Assembly: GCA_918807975.1 (NCBI GenBank)
Contig: OU964924.1
Location: forward strand, 2,802,501 to 2,866,500
Length of the DNA: 64,000 bases
Direction of reading: 5' to 3'
Origin: Aplidium turbinatum
Taxonomy: Eukaryota > Chordata > Ascidiacea > Aplousobranchia > Polyclinidae
Part shown: in pieces, positions 1 to 12,412 of the stretch
How positions within the stretch are numbered: position 1 is the stretch's first letter
How the letters are laid out: the number at the start of each line of letters is the position of its first letter
Position numbers and translations under genes: made by a program
The notes under the pieces: generated by a model
Database searches by the model: none
What the model saw: only the letters and a program-made list of their open reading frames with translations
What the model was told of the DNA's origin: nothing

Positions 1-160
1 GGTATCCGTTTTCAATGGTCTTCTATTAGTTTAGTCCACTGCCTATTGAAAGAGACAATGTTGGACCAGTAGTAGCCAAAATAAGTGGAATCCCCCTTCC
101 CCAATAACACCATACCACGTTTTTACTCTTTCCATCATCTGTTTCTGTATTTCACAAATA

Positions 161-258
161 GACACAAATGACCTGTTCGTTGTTGCGGGTTCGCTGTGGT
201 AGTAGCGGTTTGTCACAAGGTTTCAAAACACAGTTCCCTAGGCATGTGCAATGACGAG
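161..258 (+). repeat. Dispersed intronic repeat, copy 1
   Basis: This segment matches 4529-4629 in the same orientation. Shared blocks are ACGACCTG/ATGACCTG, TTCGCTGTGGTAG, CGGTTTG, GTTCCCTAG and CATGTGCAATGACGA. A shorter piece with the same beginning lies at 1690-1730. All lie outside exons of the coiled-coil gene. The family is unknown; an old SINE or MITE fragment is likely. Confidence 0.6.
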
Positions 259-387
259 CGGAGTTGAAACAAGTGTCGTTTCTTTGTTAGGAATACTTTC
301 TGGGAAACTTTCCTTTCTTGTGGGAAACTTTCCATCAGTACTAAATTTTTTGCGACTGGTGGTTGTCATGGCTACTCTTGTCTTCAG

Positions 388-3300
388 ACAAAAGTCTGAA
401 CTGAAGCACATCCTTGAAATGGTGGCTTTGGAGCAGCAGGAGCTGGACAGCTTGAGGAGGCAGCATGAAAGCAAGTCGTCGGAGCTTGCGGATACACAAA
501 GAAGATTACTGGAGGAGAGAGCCGAGTTGGAGAGGATGAACAGTGATGTTGGAAGGAGGGAGGCTGATTTGAGCAGAGTTAAACAGGTTAGTGGAAAAGT
601 AGAGACGTTGGCATGAAATAAAATGTTACAACCAAAGAGAATATTTGACCACTTTCAATACATAACACGCGTAATAGTAGTACCCCATTTTACCTCCAAT
701 TCAAACTGTCATCTTTTCTTTGCATCTATGAGAGTTTTACTTTTTCCAGGGCGTTGAGAAGTTGCGCTCTGACGTCGATTGTTTGACGTCACAACGCTCA
801 ACTCTCGAAGACACTGTGACGTCATTGATGAAAGAGAAAGACATTCTCTCGAACACCGCGTTAAACTTGGAAGACAAGATACAGCTTGGCAAAAAGGTAG
901 CTTATTCACAATGCCTGTGTGAATGATATTAGTGTTATGTCACAGAGTAGCGGCATTGTTGCTGGTTTGTTGAGCGAAAGCATAACTTGAGCAATCATTA
1001 CTGTGTTGGTCGTTGACTTGTCCACGGAGATATCGTATTGGACCAACGGATCGGACTCGGATTCGGAATCATATTGACATGTTTGTCTTAAGTGCGTTGA
1101 GAATAAGTTCTTGTAGGTGTCGGCCATGGTGCAGTAAAAATGATGTTATTTTTACTTACAACGTTTTTTTACATTAATTTATCGTTAACATTGCTGATAT
1201 TTTGTATTTTATTAAAAAAGAAAATTTTGATATCAGAACTTATACGAGATTCGAACTGGGATCGAAAAATCCAGTGCCACACTTGATCAGCTTGAGCAGG
1301 AGCTGAGTCACGTCAGGAAGGAAGTCTACCAGTCGAACCAGCAGAAGGCTGTTCTTAACAAAGAGGTGAGAGTGGCGCGTTCAATGCATTGGAGGCTCGA
1401 ATGCTTATCGTATCTCTGCTACTTGTAAAGATGTGGAGTTTTAAATGCAGTAGCAAATAAAAATAGCGGGTGAGAACTCTGCGGCATGGATTAGTGGTGC
1501 GATACTGATGAGCTCAGCCTCATGGGCGAAACACGTGTCTATCGCTGTCAATTCTTGCTACAATCGACTGCCGACAATGAAAAGTAATCACAGTTGTTTT
1601 ATTAAACCGTGAAGAATAATATGGTGTAAATCAAACAATACAATCCCAGTGAGCAAGTCATGCGTAGGTCGAGATTACTTCACAATTGGAGATGCAAACG
1701 ACCTGTTTTAGCCTGATGCTGCAGTATCAGGCTAATTGTGAAGTAAACAACGATCATGCTGATAAAAACGAAAACTCAATCTATCAGGTCAAGGTGTTAG
1801 TGCTTGTTGTGTTAGTCAAACAATTTGAAGATAGAAGTTTTTCATGGCCTGTGTTCCAAACATGATGCACGCTGGAGGATATTGCATATTGTTCATCTCA
1901 TCAAAATATATCCTTCTGAAATCCCTCTTAGATCGTCACAATGAGCGCGAGTGCCAAAGACACAGCCGCAGAAGTGGCATCCTACAAAGCTGAGCTGCAA
2001 GACACACAAGAACAGCTTCAACTGTTGGAACAGGTAAGTCCACTTAGCGCTGCAATCTGGATTGATAGGTGGTTAGTTTCGAGTGCTACAGGATTCCGGT
2101 TCGATTCCTGGTCATCATCATCATCATAATCCATCGTCGGTTTGTTCCCCACTAGTGGGGGTATATATATGTAATGTATCAGCTATATGTAAAAAAAAAC
2201 ATCTGTTAAAAACTCTCTCGATTGACACTTGTCTTGTTAAAAGCTAGCCCATTTGGAAGGGTAAACACTAAACAGTGCACATTAAAGTATAGGCAAATGG
2301 ACTTCGACACTTTACTGTAGTATTGACCAACGATAATTGAGTAAACTTTTAGAAATACAAGTAACTTATCATGATTGGCTGTGTCACTACAGAATTGGTG
2401 AGTGCTAATGTTTTGGTTGGGCACCAGGCTCCTTTGAAGCAAAATGGAGAAAGAGACCATTGTTCACCAATTGTGCTTTGTTTTTTACAGTACACACATT
2501 GTATACACTCAACACATTCCACTTAAATTGAAAAATGCATCGCATACTTCCCCATGATTCCCGTTTCTTGTGGTTTTATCATCATCTAATGAGCGTTATT
2601 GAGAGGATGAATGATTTCCTTGAGAAGAACTAATCGATTATTGAAATCTGATGTGTTCATCCTCTACATCTTCCACCTTCAGGATCTCCGCTCCAGCACC
2701 AAGCAAGTCGATGACATCACAATGGAAGTGATCACGCTCAGGGAGGAAATGAAGTCGCGATCCCAGGAAGTTGATCTCCTCAATCAGCAAGTAAAGAGGA
2801 AGAAAGAGGAGGCACAGAGAGCAGAGGACCTCGCTAGAGACAGGCGAGAGGAGCTCGAGGACAAAGAAAGGGTACGTGGATTGTAAAGTCATAATCAAAC
2901 CTTTTCATGGAGAGTTGAGCTTCTACGTTCTTTGATGTCAACAAATAAATTGTTTACTTTCAGGAAATTGAGCGCCTCTCACGCGACATCCAGCGGGAAG
3001 ATGACAGGTTATCCAGAACCGTGGCCGAGCTCAATAGCGACATCCAACGTTTGCAATGCGAGTTAGCTGAAAACCGGGACGAGTTGGAATCCACCATCAT
3101 CAAAAGAGACACTGTGAAGAGAGATATGGAAAGGCAGGACAACAATGCATTTCTTCATACATTGGAAACATACCTTCAGCTTTTTATTTACTCATTTAAT
3201 GCGAGATTTACATGTGGTATTACAGCTCCAAAAGTTTTTTTTTTCATTGAATATGTTTTATATATTTTATCGCTGCCATCAATTACATAATCACATTTTA

Positions 3301-6300
3301 TTGTTGGTCCACGCGCCTATCATAATGTTTCTTCTAACTGCAGACAGTTTCAGTGCAGATGCATAGTGCTGCAGGTGAGAAAAAAATCCCATGAAATGTC
3401 ATCCGTTATTAGTGGGCTTGGAGTAAAAGCACAATCCGGTGACATTATTGTGTTTGGTTGATCCTCCGGGGCAGCGAACCAACGTCCATTAACTCTAATG
3501 GCTTTGCGCTAATTCTCTGAAATAAGAACAGTCTTCATTTCTATTCATTTTAATGGATTTTATTCTCATCCTCCAGGTTAGGAAGGTTGGAAGATAAATA
3601 CGAGGAGACAGAATCTCGCATCGAGGTCCTGGAGGCGAGACTGGCGGAGCGGGAAAGAGAAGTCCATCAACTTCAACGGGAGCGAGCTGATGTTAAAGGA
3701 GCCCTTGCCAGCACGGAGGGAGAGTTAAAAGCCACCAAAGTAGAGTCTGACCATGAAGTCCGCAGATTGCATGAAAAGGTGAGGTCATAATTTAAATCCA
3801 TTTTGTATGCTCAACTTCAGCAAGCTTCGGCTTGCTGCATCTGCCAATATGACGCTACACTGGATGGAAGACAAGTGCGATTGTTCATCTGATGTTCGTT
3901 CCAAATTGTCTTCGACAGCATACAAGAATTTGGGTAAAAAAAGCGAAATCCTAAAAGTCTTCTTATCATCATCAACCGGTCGTGCCTCTGCTGGCAGATG
4001 TTCCCACACCGCTCAATCTTTCGCTAATCTCATCTAACTAATCTGTTATTCAAGATCCTTCTTTTCCGCATTCCTTTAGCTCGCATTGATGAAATAGTCT
4101 GGAAAAATTATGAGATGCCTCTGATTTTTGCGATTTTGAGATTTATAAACATAAGTCTTTTACAGATATTAGATATTACATGTTCCATCAAAGAAGTGAA
4201 AGAGAACTAAAATTTATCTTTCTAACTGTGACGTAGATTGACGGCCTTAAAGAAGAAAATGAAAGAGCGAAGAACAGGAGCGAGAGTGAGATTGCGTCAC
4301 TGGAGAGGATGGCCCAGGATCATTGTGAGCGAGCCACCAGAATGGCAAGCGAGCTCAATCAACTGAGAGCGGAACATATCAGAGTGAAGAAGGAAATCCG
4401 GTGCGGACATCTCTCCTACGTTATTTGCAACAGTTTCTTAAAACGTAGCCCACAGACGAATTGCAAATACTGACGTCGCCTTTCAGCATGATCGTTGTCA
4501 TGTTAGCTTTACAAATGTAGATAGAAGATACAAACGACCTGCTTTAGCCTGATGCTACGGCTTCGCTGTGGTAGCAACGGTTTGCACTAGCTTTCAGAGC
4601 AGAGTTCCCTAGTCATGTGCAATGACGAATATATTGTATGTTAAACTTAGTTTTTCTAGGATCAATGTTTTATAGAGCTATTCAAATTATTTGGTAATTT
4701 TTTAAGCTGACTGCCTGTTTGAACACAATTGACCATATCTGTTTCATTCATTGAGTATTGTTGCCATTAATGAATCTTTTTTATATTCTGTATTTTATCA
4801 ACAATTCTTCTTAATTAAAACGTTTTTTTTTGTTTTTTTTCCTGAATGAGAGAACGTTTGTTTGGTTGAGTTTATCTTTGTATTCTTTAGCTTCCTTGAG
4901 GAAGAACGGGAAAAACAACGTCTTGAGATGCAGAGACACTCCCGTCGCATCCGTGAGGAAGTTGACGACAAGGTGGAAGAAACCGTTCAAATCCTCGACT
5001 CCTCCCATTCCGGAGCTGTAGATGACATAAAGGAGCTCTATATGCAGAAGGAGAACAACGAGAAGAAGATCAACACCCTCCGAGAGGTGAAGAGGATGAT
5101 GATTTTTACTTTCAGATTATTTCTTCATTTGTTTCTGCTTCTTAAAGCAGGGGTTGGAAACTTGTGGAGAGCCGTTGAGCCCACCCCTAGCGTTGGTTAT
5201 GTCTAATCCACAATTAATTGTTAAATACCTCATTAAAGTGGTCAACGTGAAATACAACGCAAAGCAGAGCTAATCCAAGTATTTATTTTCCCTAGTATGT
5301 CTTTTTGATTCAATTTATTTTGTCAAATTTTACATCAGTGCAATCACATATACAGAAGAGATAGGTGTTTCAGCATAGTGGCAGCTTATATTTTTACCTG
5401 TCATATATCAAATAGTTCTGGAGATATGCCTCGTTGTGGATAAGATCTTTGTCTTCCACAGATTCAAAGAAGCCGATCTCCACAACGGAGTTATCCTTCA
5501 TCCCGGAGGCAGGATAGAACTATGCAGAACCTCCAAGAAGATCTTAAAGCCAAACAGGAAGAGATCGCTCTTCAAATCCGCACACAGGTACGTGATGATC
5601 TTTCATCATCATTTCGTGCCATCCATGTAAAACAAGAAGAGTTCAGTTCAGCAGACCACAGCCCTAAAGAAGGCCGTAGGCATATCTCTTTAGAGCAGCT
5701 TTTTTCGTTTTGCCGAGTCCAACTCTCCAATCTAGAACGTTGTCGATACACTCTGTTCTTTTTCCAGATGCGGTCTAATGGACCAAAGCAACTCCTTTCC
5801 ACTTTATTATTGTCACATTTGTTGAGCTTTGCTGACTTTCGCAGCTAACAAGGATCTGTTGATTGCAGATGTGTAAGCACAGAGAGCAATGGGAGGCAAG
5901 GAAGTTACAATCGGAAGGAAAATTGAGATCACTAAAGAAGAAAGTCGACACGTTGGATGAACTGGTAACCTTTTGTTTTAAAAAAAACAAAAAAACTGTT
6001 ATGTTCCCTAAAAGTGGTCGTGTAGGCTATAGGCTTGTTAGAAGTTAATTTTCGAAATAAAAAGTTTTTTTGTGCTTAAATCTGAGCTTTTGTAAGCTTT
6101 CAAGCGATATATATTTTAATAGTGCCGGTAGTGCCGTACCTCAACCATTTTTTGGGTGTTCATTTTTTTCAACAGGCTTTAAACACACACAGGTTTGCAG
6201 TTTGTTCAATGGCTGTCACAATCATATCAAAATAAACTGATGTGATATGGCACTCACTCGGCAGTCACTGTGCAAATCAAGCATGTGTTTGAAACTTTCT

Positions 6301-6522
6301 AATGCAAGTGAACACCCCAAAATGGTCACCATACTCCACTATATTTCAATGCGATAGATTTTTTATGTTTTGTATTTATATTACGTTATGATAACTCAGG
6401 TAAGCAACACCTCTATGGACTCTCTGTCGCACTCTAGAGGAAGAGACCTATCTCCTTCAAGGCTTCTTCCAAGTTTGGAAGAAAGAGAAAATGTCATCCC
6501 TCCTGAAAGAGACTACTTATGA
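388..6522 (+). CDS. Long coiled-coil protein, 3' end (12 exons), centrosomal type, possibly centriolin
   Basis: Twelve exons join in frame: 388-586, 750-896, 1237-1365, 1932-2033, 2683-2871, 2964-3133, 3577-3778, 4237-4400, 4891-5086, 5462-5587, 5869-5964 and 6400-6522 (TGA at 6520-6522). They give the last 613 residues; the 5' part lies left of the window. The product is almost wholly heptad coiled coil rich in E, K, R, L and Q. A short RS-rich break (IQRSRSPQRSYPSSRRQ) begins exon 10, and a serine-rich tail ends in PERDYL. All splice sites are GT-AG except a GC donor at 3134. The composition resembles centrosomal or centriolar scaffold proteins. Centriolin (CNTRL) is my best guess, partly because CNTRL and NUP214 both lie on human chromosome 9q, but no diagnostic motif was found. 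Ninein, CEP and rootletin-like proteins remain possible. The gene model is well supported; the name is not. Confidence 0.8.
2046..2160 (+). mobile_element. tRNA-derived SINE fragment
   Basis: The segment has a pol III B-box-like GGTTCGATTCC at about 2096, an A-box-like stretch about 35 bases upstream, and a 3' (ATC)n tail followed by CCCACTAGTGGG. It lies in an intron of the coiled-coil gene. It is too degraded to fold as a tRNA, so a SINE remnant is the better call. Confidence 0.5.
4529..4629 (+). repeat. Dispersed intronic repeat, copy 2
   Basis: This is the second copy of the repeat at 161-258, in the intron between exons 8 and 9 of the coiled-coil gene. It includes the words TTCGCTGTGGTAG and GTCATGTGCAATGACGA. 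There is no coding capacity and no clear terminal repeat. Confidence 0.6.
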
Positions 6523-7189
6523 TTTCATTTTATGATTGATTTTGTGAAAAGATGATAGAGTTGATTCGTGGCCTGATTGGCAGCCCTCCCGTGTGTCCGC
6601 TGATTGTGCATTTGCTTAGCGCGAGACAATTCACCGAATTAGTGCCATGCAAAATCTTGTGTAGATTATTTAATTTGCCAAAGTATATTCCTTTTAAATC
6701 AAATTTTGTCCGTCCTCGTTTTTAGAAGCACATTTTCAAGATTTTTATTTTCTTTTAGTTTTAATGACCTGAAATTTGGTGCACTGTGTGTTTTCAGCAG
6801 TAAATCTTTGAATATCCCTTTGGGATAAAATATTTGTGTCTTAATTTTAGACGCTTTCGTATTGCGTGCGTACTGTGTAACTACAAATACACATTCCATG
6901 ATGTTTCAAACAGCAAGTTGTTGGTAGTCTGACAGTAGCCTACTTTAAGGGTAGATCGAAGGAGTAAATTACAAAGCATCAAAGTAGGACTTATTGTGAG
7001 CATAGGTCAAGTTGTGTAGCCTACTGAGCAAGCGACAACTGAGAAAATGACAACTGGGCTAGCAACATTTCAGCAAGTGGCTGAAGTTTTGTAAATGATG
7101 AAACTGAGAAAGTAATAGCCTAGGCGACCTGAGCAAGCATAAACATGACATGTCAAAAGTCAGCAAATTCAGTTTAAAATGGATGGATG
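6523..7189. other. Intergenic DNA with no gene seen
   Basis: This is AT-rich DNA after the stop codon of the coiled-coil gene. There is no convincing coding segment, and no clear AATAAA within the first 200 bases after the stop. It holds several TAGCCTA words, which recur through the window. Confidence 0.5.
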
Positions 7190-7474
7190 GTCATTTTATT
7201 TTTGTTTGGATGCGAAACGCCGAAACATACATAAAACAAAAACTGACAGTGTGCATCCAATGAGAGAGTGCGAAAGACCGTAGCCCTGAAGGCGTTGGAG
7301 GTCGTCGAGTCTGCACTCTCTCATTCAAATAGTTACACAAAAGAAAGTATTGCGTTGTTAATATTGTTGCAAATTGACACAAAAAAGAAGGAAGAAAGAA
7401 CAGAAAAAACAAAACAAATACAGATGCTACAAACAATAATAACAATTAACATAGTCAGGTAGTGGATGTCGTTT

Positions 7475-8589
7475 TTATAGCTCTTGATTATTGAAGAAGT
7501 GTATTTTGCACATTTTACTGAAATATTTGAAGCCTTTGTTCATGTTTTTTTTCATATTTTGAGGTAAACTGTCCCATACCTTGATTCCCATGCATTTTAA
7601 ACTTTTTTGAAATAATTGGGTATTTGCCAGTTTAGTATAAAGTGAATTGGAACTTGAACGTCGGGTGTTATACGAATGAATAGCTGATACATGTGTAAAG
7701 AAAGTTTTGAAGTGTCAGAAAGGAGTTGATCTAGTTTTTCTATGTTTTTATTTAGACTCACTATGTTAACATGACAAACAATTAGATCTGACGTCGTGTT
7801 AGTAAGTAATTCTTTTATGACACTGGTGGTTGTGTGTTTTTCACATACATTTCGATAGTTACTACTAAAGTCTTCATCTATTAATTCCATAAGCATACCG
7901 TTGTGGTATTTCCAAAACAGTTAAAAACAGGTAAAAGTAATAAGTAAAGAAAAGACAAGAGGAATAACAAATACACCCACCATCACAGCTTTTTTAGATC
8001 GTCTTCTTTGTTAATTATAATTGAATCGAAACCATCACTCTTTCTCACATATATCCGTCCATTTGTAGTCCAAACATATCGGTATTCTTTGCTTTTTGCT
8101 TTTTGTTTGCAGAGCCAGAAAAGCCTCTTTCGTTGCTGTGTTAAATTTTCGTTGATATACAGTTCTCTCATTCCTTCTATTGGGAATACTTGGTCTCGAG
8201 CAGCTTTGCGATTTTTATAGATGCGATTGCTGAAGCGCACAATGACCGCAGGTGGTTTCGCATTATCCTTCTGTTGTAGTCGATGTGCTGCTATAATTTC
8301 ATCTTCTTTTACTTCAACATCGAGTTTGCTGGCCAGTTGAACAACGATATTGCAAATGTCTTCATTTTTCTTCACTGGTATTCCGACAAACTCAAGATTT
8401 TGTCGTCTTTCATATTGTTCTAGATTATCTAATTTGATACATTCTTCGTTTGTTTTGGTTTCTAATTTCTTTGCACTAGTATTTAGTTTTTCAATTTCTG
8501 TTTCCTGTACCTTGTTTGATTTAACCACGGTCTCGTATTGTTTCTTCATCTCTTCATATTTGTTGCATATAAAGTTTTGGCTGTCTTTT
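7475..8589 (-). mobile_element. LINE, 3' portion: ORF1 C-terminus and internally deleted ORF2
   Basis: Read on the minus strand this is the downstream part of a non-LTR retrotransposon split by the BEL element. After ORF1 comes the start of ORF2 (7896 to about 7716), with the endonuclease-like opening HVNIVSLNKNIEKLDQLL. It is joined almost directly to the ORF2 C-terminus (about 7715-7475), which has YNTRRSSSNS and the typical closing block GIKVWDSLPQNMKKNMNKGF. The rest of the endonuclease and all of the reverse transcriptase are absent, so the copy is an internally deleted, non-autonomous LINE. The 3' untranslated region probably runs to about 7180, near a short GGAT repeat. The clade is uncertain; a CR1/L2/Jockey-like group is likely. 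Confidence 0.75.
7983..8584 (-). CDS. LINE ORF1 protein, C-terminal part
   Basis: This encodes about 200 residues. A coiled coil comes first, then an L1-like ORF1 block with LEQYERRQNLEFVGIP and AAHRLQQKDNAKPPAVIVRF, then a basic tail ending in EDDLKKL. ORF1 proteins of this type bind the LINE RNA and act as chaperones in the ribonucleoprotein. The N-terminal part lies at 20369-20570, on the far side of the BEL element. When one copy of the CTTTT target duplication is discounted, the two parts meet in frame and give a 267-residue protein. ORF1 was therefore open when the BEL element landed. Confidence 0.8.
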
Positions 8590-9113
8590 TGGTCACAGCG
8601 GTAAACCATAATCTCTTCGTGGGAAAATTGTAACGTAAGATTCCCAAATCCGTTCGTCTGCATGCAATGACCCAAAAATAAACACACTTTCGAAACGTCT
8701 ATTCAAAAGTGTATTCCAGTAAAATTAGCCCGCGGCTATCGAAATGACTGGTGCAACGCCGTACACCTAAAAACTGTCACTACAATACAGATTACTTGGA
8801 TAAAAGACGGAGAGTTTGTCCAGCTAGCAAGCACCAAATAAACCAGTTAAATGTGCGACCGACTTCCAACAAACAACTTCGAGAATGAATCAGAAAAATT
8901 TGTGATAACTCAAAGGCACGAGAGCAGTTCGTGACGCAATATTTCATGTCCAAACAGGTCTCAAACTGAAACAGGTTTAAACCGGTCTGACACGAGTCTT
9001 ACGGACGATGGTGCAATTTTGGCTCATGTTTTAGGAATTTCCATGACGTAATATTCAGTAGACCCGAACGGTTTCTACATGACGTTTGACCAGGCGAACA
9101 ACCGTCTGTAACA
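8590..9113 (-). repeat. BEL/Pao 3' LTR
   Basis: This 524-bp long terminal repeat is the downstream LTR in element orientation. It is base-for-base the same as 19845-20368 by eye. A purine-rich stretch (AGGGGCCGC, read on the minus strand) just outside its inner end is a likely polypurine tract. Confidence 0.93.
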
Positions 9114-9429
9114 TAGCGGCCCCTAGTTATGACAGTCTGACATGGCATAACTAAAAAAGAATTGACGACAATTGTGAGCCAATGAATAAAAACACATGAT
9201 ACACAAATTGTTTGAATCACTCACGTTTAAGTTAATACGCAAATACAAAGGGCATGCAAAGAATGAACAGCAATAAGAATAAACACGACGATACATGAAA
9301 TTGGTACCATAGATAGTAGGTACACGCAAAAAAATGACGCTATATACCATGGTTGCGATAATAACCGACTGTTCTGGGCTCAGAAAAGTGTCGGCCACCG
9401 CAGACAAAACCAGGCTCAAACCCTAACAC

Positions 9430-11145
9430 TTAGGTGTTCTTTACGGGGGCGAGGCACGAAATATCCCTCAACACACAGTCTACTTTCACTTTCCCCGTAC
9501 TCTCATCATAGTTGCAGACGGCAACTTTAGCTCTACGAACTACAGGCTTCCCTTTCCTAATTTGTGGAACTACCTCATGCACCCTCCCAAGTTGATACTT
9601 CCCACGTTTACCAATGTCCTGGAGAGAACCTACCACTACAAGTTGACCAGGCTCCAAATTCTCGGCCATTTTTAGCCATTTTTTCCGACCCTGAAGACCT
9701 GGCAAGTAAAAATCGATCCATTTACTCCAAAACTGCTGAGAAAGTGACAAATTGAACCGATAATCCCTTCTTAATTGGTCACGATCATGTGGTTGCCCAA
9801 CAGCACAGTATGGGTCTAAGTATGGGGTCAAAAGTGAGGCAGGGGTGATGACAGTAAAATCCCTAGGGTCGTCACTCAAAGGTACCAAAGGGCGTTCGTT
9901 CACGATCCGAACGGCACTACTGGTGTATGTAAGCAGTTCAATAAATTTGGGCTTACGAATTGAAGAGTCCAAAATGTGAAAAAATGCAATTTTAAATTGT
10001 TTAACCATTGCCTCCCAGGCGCCACCTTGCGCCGGAGCATACGGAGGTATAAATTCCCAGTTTATCTCTCTCTGTCTCAGGGCGTTGTGAAATTCAGCTG
10101 ATCCTATCAACTCGGGTAACTTCTTAGATGCTGCCTGAAAGGTACTTCCATTGTCGGAATAGATAGCATTAACCTGCCCACGTAAATCTGTAAACCTTGT
10201 AAAGGCAAGTAAAAAATCACTCAGCGACAATGACGTAACCAGCTCAACATGAATAGCGCGAGATGCCATACATGTGAACAAGAGTCCCCAAGCTTTTTTG
10301 TGACTTCTACCTTCAACGAAAGTTAAAGGTCCAAGATAGTCTAAGCCGCAATCAAAAAAGGGTTTCCTATGCGCAGTTGTGCGAGACAAAGGTAAATCAG
10401 ACATGAGCTGCCTTATAGGTCGAGCTTTCTCAATCGCGCATACACCACAGTCATTAAGATACCTCTTCACGGAGGCATTACCATTAGCGATCCAAAACTT
10501 CTGTCGCGTAGACAACAAAGTGTGCTGTACTCCACAGTGCGCATTTCCATTATGATGCGACAGTACAACAAGCCTAGTGAAGGGGTGCTTCGAAGGCAAA
10601 ACAATCGGATGCTTTGCTTCAAGAGAGATCTCGGGAGAATTACTTAAGCGCCCTTCAATGCGGATTACACCAGCGTCATCTACACAAGGTCTGTACTTTT
10701 TAAGTGAACGTAATTCTTTCAACCGTTCCTTCTCACGTTGCGAAGCGCCAACACTACCTCGCTTTATCACTTCCTCAAGGGCATCCGGCGATCGTTTGGT
10801 CATTAAATGTACCACATCGCCATACACGCTCTTCTGAACAAACTTCACAGCCAACTCTGAAGCACTGTTAAGATAAGATGCATCCAGTTTTGGCTTCACA
10901 AAGCTACGCTTTCTCGTTTTACAGCACAAAAATTCAACAAAAGCAACCAAATAAGCGATTCTCTTTTTCATAACATACAAAGAAGGTGCGGCCTCGATCA
11001 ATCTGTGAAGACCACCCTGTCCAACGTCAAGCGACTCCTCTTCGTCACGAAGATATAGGCTATGGACAGGTACTGGAGTGGCATTTTCTACAGATGGAAT
11101 TTCCTCACACTGGTAGAGAAGACTAGAACCATTTAGGCTAACCAC
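9430..11145 (-). CDS. BEL/Pao integrase and C-terminal domain
   Basis: This encodes the last 570 or so residues of the BEL polyprotein. An HHCC zinc-binding region (HNGNAHCGVQH and later DCGVC) comes first. The retroviral-type integrase core follows, with catalytic acidic residues visible in DCGLDYLGPL, IYSDNGSTF and GGAWEAMV. The C-terminal part (FWSKWIDFYLPGLQGRKKW, then EPGQLVVVG) matches the DUF5641 domain that ends BEL/Pao polyproteins. The product would join the element cDNA to host DNA. It ends about 315 bases before the 3' LTR. Confidence 0.92.
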   Translation of the reverse strand: MVSLNGSSLLYQCEEIPSVENATPVPVHSLYLRDEEESLDVGQGGLHRLIEAAPSLYVMKKRIAYLVAFVEFLCCKTRKRSFVKPKLDASYLNSASELAVKFVQKSVYGDVVHLMTKRSPDALEEVIKRGSVGASQREKERLKELRSLKKYRPCVDDAGVIRIEGRLSNSPEISLEAKHPIVLPSKHPFTRLVVLSHHNGNAHCGVQHTLLSTRQKFWIANGNASVKRYLNDCGVCAIEKARPIRQLMSDLPLSRTTAHRKPFFDCGLDYLGPLTFVEGRSHKKAWGLLFTCMASRAIHVELVTSLSLSDFLLAFTRFTDLRGQVNAIYSDNGSTFQAASKKLPELIGSAEFHNALRQREINWEFIPPYAPAQGGAWEAMVKQFKIAFFHILDSSIRKPKFIELLTYTSSAVRIVNERPLVPLSDDPRDFTVITPASLLTPYLDPYCAVGQPHDRDQLRRDYRFNLSLSQQFWSKWIDFYLPGLQGRKKWLKMAENLEPGQLVVVGSLQDIGKRGKYQLGRVHEVVPQIRKGKPVVRRAKVAVCNYDESTGKVKVDCVLRDISCLAPVKNT

Positions 11146-11752
11146 AACTCTCGAAATTCTTTCTTTGTAATAAGATTTGGTCTTGTGCCAACATCAGCTG
11201 GGTTCATATCGGTAGGGCAAAAACGCCAATCCTGGGCTCCAGACAACAATAAAATATGCTCAACTCGACGCGTAATAAACTTATTCAAACGTAAATCATG
11301 GTTTTTAACCCACTGCAACACAGTACGAGAATCACACCAAAATACTTAAGGCAGTCGGGCATCTTCAATGCCTCGTAGGCCTGCTTCACGAGTCTTGCTG
11401 TATTCAAAGCGGCAACAAGCTCTTTCCTAGCTATCGGCCAAGAAAACTGATTTTTTACAACAATGGTAGATTTACCCAGAACGAAAGACACACTCGGAAC
11501 TCCGTTAACCAGTCTACGTAAGTAAACAACAGAAGAGAAAGCTTGATTCGAAGCATCACTAAACCCATGCAATTGATATGAAACAATATCATCCGGATTG
11601 CACACACCAGAGTTTGCAAAATACCATCTCGGTAACGAAAAATCCTTAAGCAGGTCCAAAGAGCGAAGCCACGACTCCCACTCTTTAACAAAGCTATCAG
11701 GGACCTCGGTGTCCCAATCAAACTTGTCTATCGCCAATTGCTGAAGTATAAG
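11133..11752 (-). CDS. BEL/Pao RNase H-like region
   Basis: This is the part of the BEL polyprotein between reverse transcriptase and integrase. Recognisable blocks are PRWYFANSG, HGFSDASNQAFSSVVYLR and ARKELVAALNTARLV, then CPTDMNPADVGTRP. These are typical of the Pao-type RNase H/A17 region. The segment begins right at the GCGTG duplication made by the nested element. It is fossil coding sequence. Confidence 0.85.
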
Positions 11753-11757
11753 GCGTG

Positions 11758-12333
11758 TGTCACGCTTTCTTTCTATCTCTTACCAGGAAAAAGACTTGGA
11801 AAGATTCAATGACGTAGTTTAATGGGTTATAACCGAAAAGCAGTCAATTAAATGTCGAATAATTCTACTAGTGAAATGATAATCTGACTTCTTGAAGAAC
11901 TTTAACGAACGGCTTCTCAAATAACTCTAATTTCTGCATCAACTACCAATCCACAACTCATAGCACACTCTCATAACCAACTCAATAATAATCATCATAA
12001 TAATCACCATAATAATAATCTCAGAATAATCATTACACAAACTACACCACTATTTATAGTTGGCTGTTCAGTCCAGTAACTTCGAGAAGGTTACATCATA
12101 AAGAACCATCGTTCGGTCACGTAGCATTTAAATGTAAACAACAGAAGTCTCTAGAAGGTCACGTAGGGAAAATGATTCCAGAAAACACGTTACATAATAC
12201 AGATTTCGTCATCAGAGGTTACTTCAGGTCATAACCGATAATAACACATCGCACCAGAATTCTACAACCAAACAACACGCTCGTTGAAGATACAAAGCAA
12301 GCCATCGCGAGGCATTGCACCTTGATTGTGACA
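11758..12333 (-). repeat. 3' LTR of nested Gag-protease element
   Basis: This 576-bp repeat has TGTCA...TGACA ends. It is the same by eye as 14677-15252. It contains a run of AATAATAATCATC-type simple sequence. Confidence 0.93.
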
Positions 12334-12347
12334 TACGCCCCCCCTTA
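12334..12347 (-). other. Polypurine tract of nested element
   Basis: On the minus strand AAGGGGGGGCGTA lies immediately before the 3' LTR. It is the expected place and composition for plus-strand priming. Confidence 0.7.
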
Positions 12348-12412
12348 GAATATTGTTGCAAACAATATAACAACACAATCAATACAAAACACACCACAAA
12401 ACAATTAATTAC

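Noticed and set aside
9123-9419. 98-codon ORF between the BEL integrase and 3' LTR, considered as an envelope or accessory gene
   Set aside because: It has no signal peptide, membrane anchor pattern or match to known envelope proteins, and fits a chance ORF.
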